Both the position numbers and the translations under genes were made by a program. Source: Rubripirellula amarantea (GTDB lineage: Bacteria > Planctomycetota > Planctomycetia > Pirellulales > Pirellulaceae). Taken from it: a DNA stretch of 64,000 nt. The notes beneath the pieces are model-generated. The model was not told the origin of the DNA and did not search any database. It saw only the letters and a list, made by a program, of their open reading frames with translations. Of this stretch, positions 35,829 through 45,600 are shown one piece after another (the stretch's first letter is position 1; each line of letters starts with the position of its first letter). The DNA is taken from positions 1,384,721 to 1,448,720 of the forward strand of contig NZ_SJPI01000002.1 of NCBI RefSeq assembly GCF_007859865.1, written 5' to 3'.

Positions 35829-35835
35829 GATTGCA

Positions 35836-35839
35836 TCCT
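35836..35839 (-). promoter_or_regulatory. Ribosome-binding site for the GTG start of protein A
   Basis: AGGA lies 7 bases upstream of GTG 35828. It supports GTG as the start, together with the conserved basic/LEPR-XLL N-terminus right after it. Confidence 0.6.
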
Positions 35840-35938
35840 ATTCTTAGACGCACTTGCAAGTAATTAACTGAACACGTGCGCGACCAAAGCCGGCGCAATC
35901 CATTGCCGTTTATGAAGGTTGGTACCTTGGAAAAACGT

Positions 35939-35953
35939 GTGATCCCTAATCAC
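35939..35953. promoter_or_regulatory. Inverted repeat GTGAT-N5-ATCAC, possible operator
   Basis: A perfect 5-base inverted repeat with a 5-base spacer, ~110 bases upstream of the protein A start. ACACGT or its complement occurs around it at 35872, 35935 and 35987. It could bind a dimeric regulator. Arms this short also arise by chance. Confidence 0.25.
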
Positions 35954-36200
35954 TTAGAGTCACCGTGTCGCCACCCCAACCAAAAACACACGTGAGCCAA
36001 AACCAACCTCACTAGCAAGCTAGCTAGCGTGGCCATGTTCCCCCACATAGGTGGCCAGGTCAATCCTGAACGTGCGTCCCCCACGGGAATGTTTGTCAAT
36101 CAATTCCGTAGTTCATGTAGTGTGCATTGGGGCACTGTTTGCACCGCTTTCCTGGGAGTAGCGAACATGGAACCTCAACGTTTTGAGCGACTCAAGTCGA

Positions 36201-36437
36201 TCAATGTCGACCTTGTCGCAACACCGTTACAAATTGACACGCAGTGCCCGCCGGCTTGACAGAATTGCCATACTCGCTGGCCAAGGTTGCCACGTTGGTC
36301 CGCTTGGTCGGCGAGCACGACCACGATCGCTGGCGGGCATCAACACGGACGCGGCGAGCAACCGTAGACGTCATTACCGCGAAATCAAATGCGAACAGCC
36401 GTCTAGTGATTCCGTCGGAGCACTCAACCCGCATCAT
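36201..36437 (-). CDS. Possible 78-residue ORF overlapping the end of protein B (doubtful)
   Basis: An ATG at 36437 overlaps the TGA of B by 14 bases, and the frame runs to 36201. The product is Arg-rich (MMRVECSDGITRRL at the start, VLRQGRH at the end), with no domain I recognise. It covers the inverted-repeat element at 36246-36338, so it is more likely a chance frame across a repeat than a gene. The overlap and same-strand position are the only points in favour. Confidence 0.15.
   Translation of the reverse strand: MMRVECSDGITRRLFAFDFAVMTSTVARRVRVDARQRSWSCSPTKRTNVATLASEYGNSVKPAGTACQFVTVLRQGRH
36246..36338. repeat. Long inverted-repeat element (10-bp arms, 73-base loop)
   Basis: GCCCGCCGGC at 36246-36255 pairs with GCTGGCGGGC at 36329-36338 (nine pairs plus a G-U in RNA). 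A second hairpin, GGTCG/CGACC with a 7-base loop, sits inside the loop. It lies 86 bases downstream of the stop of B. It could be a dispersed intergenic repeat, a structured RNA or a processing signal. Confidence 0.45.
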
Positions 36438-36625
36438 TCACGATCGCATCTATCGCGGAATCAACAAGCTCAGGCAACCACTCTGCTTCCTCATCTGAAT
36501 CGTCATCGTCGTACCACAGCAGTTGATCGGCGGTCGTAGCGTTGTCGGTGGTCATCGACGATTGATCTTCCGATGCTGAACGTCGTTCTATGTTGAACTC
36601 TGGTGACGTCGGCGAAACGTAGACA
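36424..36625 (-). other. Acidic C-terminal tail of protein B
   Basis: Ends LLWYDDDDSDEEAEW then LPELVDSAIDAIVNDAG: an Asp/Glu cluster next to an amphipathic stretch. Compare the acidic tail of A. It could be a C-terminal export signal, as in RTX proteins, but no secretion genes are in view. Confidence 0.5.
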
Positions 36626-39600
36626 TCGACGGTGCCGGTGTCAGTTCGCAAATCATAGACGTACGCTGCGCCCGAGTTATTGCTAGGACGATTATCGAGC
36701 CATGCCCCCACGACGGAAACATCGCCACGGACCGCCACCGAGATTCCGTATTCATCTGCTGTGGTGACTTGGTCATTGACCAGCACTCTCGTTTGACTCC
36801 ATGTACTTCCATCGGATTCGAACAAATACGCGCGGCCGGAACGATCGCCGCCACTATCGGCTTGCGATGCACCCGCAACAATCCGAGTGCCATCGAACGA
36901 GACTGAGATCCCCAATCGATCGCCAGCGTTGCCATCGTCGGCCAACAGTTTCGAAACGACGCCCCAGTTGTTGGATCCACCCTGATTGCGGCTAAGAACA
37001 TAAACCGATCCAAGCTGGTTGGTTCCGCCTTCGTCATCCAATGGGGCGCCGACGACCACTGTGTTTCCTTGGATCGCAACGCTGTAGCCAAAGTTATCCG
37101 CCGCCGCGCCGTCCGGTGCGGTGATGGCTTTGAGTTCGCCCCAAGCCTCCGTGCCATAACGATTGCGTTTAAATAGGTACACGGCACCACTGTCATTACC
37201 AGCCGCGCCATCGTGACGGAAAGCTCCGACTGCGATGTCGTCACCCCAAATCGAGACCGACTGCCCGAACCTATCACCGGCAGCTTGTGTGCTACCGACC
37301 AACTTCTTCACTTCGCCCCACTGACCGATACCACCGGAATCACGATTGAATACGTAAGCTGCACCCGAAGCGCTACCGACTGGGTCCGCCGTACTCGCAC
37401 CGACCACGATGGTGTCGCCTGAGATATCGACCGAACGCCCGAACAGGTCACGAGTGATCGTGTCGAGTCCCGTCAGTTTCTTGACGAGCCCCCAGTTATC
37501 AGTTCCACCCTGATTTCGTTCGAAGACGTATGCCGCACCCGCTCGGAAACCCAATCCACGATCGTACTGAGCACCCACGACCACCGTATCGCCATCGATG
37601 GCTACACTTGAACCGAAGCTAGACTGCGCACCGTTGGCTGTCGTATCGCCAACTAATCGAGCAACCTCGGTCCACGTTTGGTCCCCAGTCCTGCGATAGA
37701 TCACCGCCGAACCCGCATTGGTCAGCCCACCGGGATCATCAAGGTAAGATCCCACGACGGCAAGGTCACCGGCAATGTCGACCGAGAACCCCGACCGGTC
37801 GCCGGTAGTATTTTCCGGACTCGTCAGTTCAACGTCTTTGAATCCGATCGTGTAGTCAAACGAATCATTCCCGGTATAACCGGCGTCCGGTGTATATGTC
37901 AGCGTCCCGTCGCCGTTGCGAGTCACCGTTCCATGCAAACCGTCCGTATTCCCCACCAAAACAATTTCGCCGCTCGGTGAATCATTACCGATGACAGTGA
38001 CGGTGGTCGCCGTATCCTGCGGAACCACGACTTGGTCATCAATGGCGGCGAGCGCGCCGTCAGGGAAATCGGAAACGTTTAGTGTCAACGCTCTGGCAAA
38101 CGTGTTGCCCAGCGAGTCGGTTGTCTGAACTCGAATCGAATAAGTCGGCTTGGTTTCGAAGTCAAGCGTTTCGCCTTGGTTCAAGAACACTTGGCCGCCG
38201 CTGACGTGGAACCTCCCATTGTCCGTGTCTCCCGTTCCTGCAACCAACGCAAAATCGAATGCATCAAAAGCGTCATCGTCCACAGCGGACAATGTGCCGA
38301 AGAACGTATCGGTGGCCGACGTGTCAGAGTTCTCAAGAACTTCGATTTGATCGATCGCAATATCGACAGGACTGTGCAACACCAAAGTCGTTTGCCCTAC
38401 GACCGAACCTTCGTTGCCGGCAATGTCAGTGGCCGTGACCAGAATATCGTAGCGTCCCGAAATCAATGGCGTCGTCGTCGCAAGCGACCAAGTGCCATCC
38501 CCGTTGTTGATCGCCGGTAGCGTTGCCCCGTTGATCGTGACCTGGATCGCCGAAGCGGCATCCAACGGATCACTCGACGCCCCATCGGGGTTCGCAATCG
38601 TTCCCGAGAATACAGGCAAAGCCGTGCCCTGCAGCACCGGAGCCGTGATCGTCAGCGCCGGAGCAATCAAGTCAGCGTCACCAACCACGACCGTTCGAAT
38701 CTCACGAGTCAAACCGCCGTCGAAGTCGCGAATTTCAAACTCGACTTCGTAGACACCCGGTCCTGGGAACGTGTATTCAAAGTCAAAGTTATCCGCATCA
38801 ACGATGATTGGCAGCGTCGGATTGATCTTGATCACCGCGGTGTGATCATCACCTGCGGCACTATCCGTGAACGCTCCGCTAAACCTCACCGGCACATTGG
38901 CGGGCAAGTTGTCGAACACTTGCAAACTAGTCAGCACGGGGGCTTCGTTGGACACGATCAGTCGGTGAGTTTCGGTGACCGACGTGTCGTCATCGTCGAC
39001 CGTCAATGAGATCCAGTAAGTGCCGTCGTCATCGGGAGTAAACGAAAGCTCATTCGTCAGGCTCTCCGCAACAACCGCTTCATTGTCCGTCGTGACCGTC
39101 CAGCGGTAGGTCAATTCCAACGTATCTTGGGCACCGGGTTCAACCAGCGTCGATCCCGTGTTAAACGTCAGCGGAGTTCCCTCACCCGCAGTCGAGGCCC
39201 CCACGATGGAAAACTGCGGCGCGACGTTACCGACCGTCAAATCCACCGTCACGAAGTCTTCACCTCGTCGCTCGCCCGAATCATCCAGCGTATCCGCATC
39301 AAAGCGACCATCGACTTCATCATCAAAGACCGTCAATTCCAGTGTGTACAGTCCATCGTTGATCGGCGTGAACGTAAAGTCAGGATTATTAAACGTGATG
39401 TCTGGATCACTCGAAGAAACCACAACGTTTCCAGCCGAATTCTTAATCACCCAATTGAACCCCAGCACATCGCCACTAGCATCCGACACAAACTCCCGAG
39501 CATCAAACACCAACGGAGTTCCCTCGGTCGTTGTTGTCGGAATCAACAGCGGATCAATCACGGGTAACGCATTGTCGGGCTGAACGTTGATGAACTCAAG

Positions 39601-42600
39601 CTGCGAATAGACCGGTTGGCTCAGCGCGTCTAAGGCACCGTCCCATGCTCGGATGGCGACCAGGAAACTCTCTCCGACTGGTCGGTTATCAGCGAACGTG
39701 TGCTGAACTTGATCACCCGAGGCCTCGACGTCAAACGTCGTTCCGTCGTAATCGAAATCCCATTGGATCGTGAGCGTATCATCCCCGGGGTCACTAAACA
39801 CAGCCGATAAATCAACAGGAACACCTTCGATAATCCCAGTTGGAACGACCAGTTCGCCATCGAGAGTTGGCAAGACGTTAGCGATCGTGGCGGTGATAGT
39901 CGACGGAGCAGAAACCAATTGGTCATCGTCGTCAAAGACAGTCACCGTTACGGTGTAGTCACCGTCATCGGCATACACGTGCGACAAATCAAAACCAACG
40001 ACTCCGGTGTTCGTGTCCCTTGACTTCAGTGGAACAAATACGACGGTTCCGTCACCGTAGTCGGCTTGAATTCGCAAGGTGTCGGAACCGTCGCGAACAA
40101 ATCCGCTACCGGTCCACTCCGACGCCTCGTCCACAACCACGCCACTGGGTTGCGTCACGGTCGTGATTTGCGGTGCGGTCGCACCCACGATGACGTCGTA
40201 TGAATCCACCACTGCTAGTTCATCATCAAGATCCGTGATGGAAACCATCAGCGTGTAGATCCCGTCGTCTGCGTACCGATGGTTGAGTGTGAATGATCGT
40301 GATGCGAGCGCGCTGCCATCGAACGTTTCCACATTACCATCGCCATAATCGACAAGTGCTTGCCAAGAATCATCACCTGGATCGCCGAATGAAACCGTGT
40401 AGGACCAGTCCACCTGTTCGCTGGCAGGCGGCAGACCGTTCAAGGTAAGAGTCGGAGCGACGGGATTTACCGTAACCCGTTGAGCATCAACGTAACTAAG
40501 CGGATCGGCGGAAGCGCCAAACCCGTAATCCGGAATACCGCTTGGCAATAAGCGATACAAAATGGCGTCGACGTCTGGGCCGGTCGCTTTGTTCTGAAGG
40601 TCTGACAGAGTGATCAACAGCGAATCATCGGCAAGCAGTTGGGTTTGCGGAACACTGAAGACTCGCTCGGGTCCAAGTTCAAGAATTCCAGCGGTTCCAA
40701 ACGTAGAATCCAAGATTCCCGCGGAAGTCAATTTCTTGACCGTTGGTTGCCAGGTGATTGTCGATCCAGAGACGAGAGCTTGACCGACAAGGTAGGCGTT
40801 GTCAGACGAGTCGACGAGCAAATTCAAGATATCCTGCGTTCCGCTGCCCAAGCTATTCACACTTCCGCTGGTTCCGAACGTCGAGTCAACCGATCCGTTG
40901 GCAAGCAGTCGTGCGACCAACCAGTCACGGTTGCTTGACAGCGTGCTCTGGATGGCGAACAACACTCTACCGGTAGAATCAACCTCGATGGCCGTTGGGC
41001 GATCATTGCGTCCATTGCCCACCGTCGCGGCGAGTGTGGCGACTCCGTTGACTCCGTACGTCGAGTCGGTGGCACCGCTTGGCAACAGCTTCAAAACGTT
41101 TGCGGTTTCGTCCGCTGTATAGTTTCGCATGGCGGCGACATAAACCGAACCGTCGCTCTCGAGCGCGAACGCATACGGATAGAAGTCAGAGAGTCCGATC
41201 GCCTGGAATCCGGACGAACCAAACGTTGCATCGAGTTGGCCGCTGGCGTCCAGCCCGATCATGGCATAGCTGCCGCTTGCGTTGATAAGAGTGCGTGTGG
41301 CACCATCGGGTAGCAATTTGGTGATGACCGTACTGAGTGAACCACCAGGAGAAACGAGTGTTTTGCCATTGTTACCGTACGTAACATCCGCCGTTCCATT
41401 GCTGTTGAACCTCATCGCGATGAACGAACTGCCCTGCTTCGCACCCACGACAAGCTTGCCGTTTGCGTCAAGATGCAGACTGGTGGGCTGATACGTCGTC
41501 AGGCTCGCAATTCCGTTGGAACCGAACGATGAATCGACACTTCCATCGGGAAGTCTCGCCACCAGATATCCGCCCGACGTTCCGGCTGCGCCACCCGTGA
41601 TCGTGCGATAAACAGCCGTGATCGTGCGTCCGCTTGAGTCTTCCACGCTGGCCGCTGCAGCCTCGTCCTGACCCAAGTCAATCGAGATGCTGCCGTCGCC
41701 AACCACGATTGAGTCAACCGTCGTGCGAACTTCGTAGTCACCGTCGTCTGGGACGATAAACGTTTGCGACACTTCGGTTCCGTTGATACCCGAACCATCG
41801 CCGATCACCAGATCGGTCCATGGCGCAGATGTCACCACCGTGAATTGGTCTTCGCCGATCTTCTGCAGCAACTCAAAACGATACTTCGCCTGATTGGCTC
41901 CTTCGGGAGCCGAGATTGTCGACGAGAACGTGTGGTAGCCACCTTCGAGCAGCGTTAACGGTTGGCTCGAAACGACAACGTCCAACGCACCAAAATCCAG
42001 ACCACTAATCGCCTGACCAACCCCCGGCAGGGCTCGATAAGCGCCGCCAACAGTTTGACCGATGGCCCACAGTTCGCGCCCATGCAGTCCGTCATCCGCG
42101 GACAAAATCAATTCGGATGCTAGTTGCGATATGTCGTTGGGGTTAGAGCCTAGAGGACCTAATCGAACGTCTGCGACCTCGACTAGCTGGGAACCTTCAA
42201 GACGGTGCAGTTTCGGCAAACCAATCGAACTGCCTGCCGTCACGTAAAGTTGATTGTCGACGACGGTTAATTTGGGTTCAGAATCAGCAATGCGTCCTGC
42301 AGCTAATGCGCCAAGCCCAAACAGTGCGCCATCCGGAAGCAAAACCCGATTGACGACCGTGCCGCTATTGGGATCCAGAGTGTAGAGGTCACCTTCTGCG
42401 TTGGAGGCATAGAGGTACTGACCGTCAAACGCGAGACCCTGTGGATGGCTGCCCGACAACGAGAACGTGCTAATGATTGCTTGGGTTTGCGGATCAAACT
42501 CCGAAATCTGGCCGCTGTCACGAATAACAAACATTCTACTGGTGTCGTCTCCACCGATGCCACCACTTGGAGTGATCGCGGTGAACGTTGTTCCCGAAGA

Positions 42601-45600
42601 AGAATTGTAGCCGTTGTGCCTGCGTATAACTGTTCCATCAACGCTGTAGAACAGCGGGCTTTGGAAACCCTTGATTTGAACGTCATCAAGGTTCCATCCT
42701 GAATATGTCACCGAGGAATCTGTAGTCCCGAGTCCGAACCGAACTCGCACGCTACCCGCATTCGCAGCTTGTGCGGGAAGCGGAATGGATTGGAAACGCC
42801 AAGAAGTCTCCACCACGCTTGAAAACGCTGGGTTCTCCCAGATGGTTGTCCAGTCGCTTCCGTTTGTGCTCAGTTGAATGTACGCATGATCGTAATAGGC
42901 GAACTCAATGCCGAGCCAGCGTTGGAAATCAAGTGTTATGTCACTAAGACCGATCGTGCTAAACGCAGGAGAAGTTGCCCAATTGGTCGATGCTAAATTA
43001 TTTGCGTAAGCGCCTGACAGGTTGTATCCGAGCACCTGGGCCCCGGTGTAACCGCTCGCCGGATCGCCTGCGACGCCCTGAGGAACTCCGTTGGCCCACG
43101 GAGCAGAGAAAGACCAACCATTGCTGGTCGACCAATCACTCCAATTGGCGATGACGGTTTGATTGGACGCATTGGCACCAATGCCATCAACAACACCACT
43201 TGCGGCAGTTGATGTCTTTGAGAGAACCGTTCCTGTGAACGAATCTATTCGATAGAGCGCGTTCGGCTCATCGTCGGAGTTCACATACAGGAGCGTTGCT
43301 CCTCCCTCTGCGATTGAAAGTCCAATGTTCTCGTGGAAGGCCTGCAGGTTTCCTGGTGCCTGAAAGCTCGCTACTTCCGCACCGGTCGCCGCATTAAACT
43401 GAACAATCTGACCGGTGCTAGGTCGAACGCCCCAAACGCCGTAGGATCCATTGATCCGACCACGAAGCTCTATCGCGCCTTGTTGCACTGACGCCAGTTG
43501 CAATTGTCCAGGCTGGTCGACGGAATCCACGACGAGATAGGTATCGCCGTTGAACACGGAAATCTGAGGATCGTCCGGCAACTGGAACCCGCTAGGGATC
43601 GACACCGCTTCGGCAACGGTTGCGTTGTCATAAACCCAGAGTTTGCGTTCCGTTTCGCCAGCAGCAGTTCCTACGAAATAGAGATGCCCCGCCTGCTCCC
43701 GCAAGTTAATCAGATTCGTCCCCTCAACTGGTACGAATAGCTCAGTAACCTGATATCCATCTAAGCGATAAAGTGTCTGCGAGTCAGGTTTCGAAAGTGT
43801 GCCTGAAACCGAATACAAGGTACTGCCAATTTGCAGATGTTCGCGTACATTGACCAACGGCTCACCATTGATTCTCGCCATGGCGATGTCGAGGGTCAAA
43901 CCATCGGCAAACCAGACCACTGGTTCATAGGCGGTCGGATTGAAAGACTGATCAGTCACCCCGTCGTCATTAAGTACGACCAGCAAAGGATCGTAGTTGT
44001 TCGGCCCGCCGACACCGTAGTCCGCTTGCGACGAGAGAAACATCCTACCCTGAGCATCAAACACAGGATTGTTTCGTAAGCCGCCTCCTGTTTGCGGATA
44101 TTCGTATCGGCCATTGTCGCCAAAGCTAAGGTCTGGAGTTCCATCCGCGAGCAATCGAGCAACAAACTCTTGGGAGCTTGCTGCGTCGGCACCGACCACC
44201 ATTCGATTCTGCGAATCGATTCCGATTTGGTACAGATAATCGTAGACTTCCGTCGAAAGAACGAAACCATTGACTCCGAAAGTTGTGTCAATCAAACCAG
44301 CAGGTGTTGCTCGCAAAGAAAACGGACTACTTCCGTCGACTCCTGCGAAGACGAAACCTCCGCTCTCATCGATCCTCATTGATCTAGGTAGCCGAGAAGA
44401 AGATCCAAGGTCAATCAGTCGCTTGCCACTTAAACCAAACGCTGCATCAAAGACACCATTGCTCGTCAGTTTGGCGAGGAGAACTTGATTGCTCGAAGCG
44501 CCTGACACATAGCCACCGACAATGAAACTGCCGTCGGATATGCGAGATAAGTCAAACGCGTACTCAGAAGCAGTTGTGTTAACGTAGCTGTAGCCGGAAG
44601 TGCCAAAGCTAGTGTCGAGATCTCCAGCTGCATTCAGTCCAACCACGGCAATATCAGATTGTGAGTTCTGATAAATGCTTCCCAAGAGAACCACTCTACC
44701 GTCATCCAACGCAACGAAGTCCGTGACTCCAAAGTTTGGAATACTAACGGTCTTTAGTCCGTTGGATCCAAATCCAGTTTGTGGATTACCAAAGCGGTCG
44801 AATTTGTATAGAAATGTCTCGGAGCCAAGACTTCCACCGACAACAATAGAGCTTTCAGTAAACTGCACATCACTAATGCTGAAGTAAGTGCTAAGCGTCA
44901 ATCGCAATTCACCATCGCGACCGAAGCTAGGATCTGGAACTCCATTCGACTCGTAACGATAGAGCCTCAGAACCGGTGGCGTGAATTGATCTCCTTCATA
45001 GGTGCTGATGGCAAACAGGATTCGGCCTTCGGGATCGATAGCAGCAACGTGTGGCCCGGTGTCGAAAGATTCGATAGTCGGGTAATGAATTTCACTCGAA
45101 CCGCCTATTCCCAAGCCAAGTCCATTGCTAGATCCCTCGAACCAGACGCCAGACTGACCGCTCAGTACAGATTCCACCGTGGAACCCGTCGTGACAATAG
45201 GTGCAGAAGCAAGTCCATACAGGCCATGAGTCGCGGAGCCCTGCGATAGAATCGTTCCGAAGTTACCTGGGTCAGCATCTAGAACATAGATAGTTCCCGA
45301 TGCGGTTGACGCAAACAGCTGCGTCCCATCAAAAGCGAGACCTTCAATGTCTGAAGCAGGGGCCGCTACCATTCGGATGAAAGAGTCGGTATCCGCATAC
45401 GGATCAAACTCGCGAATTTCAGCATTGGTTCCGTCGTTGAAGAACGCAAAAGTTCGTCCATTATCGTCGCCGCCGACGCCGCCGGTCGGTGACTCAGCAG
45501 CCCAAGTAGGCGTTTGTGATCCGGAGTATCCAGTTTGCCTTACGAGCTCGATTCCATCGCGACTTAGAAACAATGCATTGGGACGAGCAGTCACTCGGAC

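Larger units (their letters stand above)
35829..36423. other. 595-base intergenic region between proteins B and A
   Basis: This is the only non-coding stretch in the window. There is no rho-independent terminator (no hairpin plus T-run) after the TGA of B and no convincing -35/-10 pair before A. It holds several inverted repeats: the palindrome GCTAGCTAGC at 36019-36028, AAGGT/ACCTT around 35916-35929, GTGAT/ATCAC at 35939-35953 and a long-arm structure at 36246-36338. GTGGCCA occurs as a direct repeat at 36029 and 36051 (22 bases apart). Whether A has its own promoter here or is co-transcribed with B cannot be decided by eye. Confidence 0.7.

Noticed and set aside
35825-35836. ATG CAA TCG TGA mini-ORF overlapping the GTG start of protein A
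   Set aside because: It overlaps the ribosome-binding site and start, but a three-codon leader with no conservation data could be chance.
35829-35890. Sigma-70-like promoter for protein A (TTGGTC ... TAATTA)
   Set aside because: The spacer is only 15 bases and both boxes match poorly, so it is not reported as a promoter.
36029-36539. + strand ORFs in the intergenic region (36029-36259, 36183-36539)
   Set aside because: Short, no domains, no supporting ribosome-binding site, and the second runs into the coding end of protein B. Chance frames across inverted repeats are more likely.
36588-37277. 229-residue minus-strand ORF in another frame
   Set aside because: Shadow frame inside the C-terminal propeller of protein B, whose frame shows clear FG-GAP blades.
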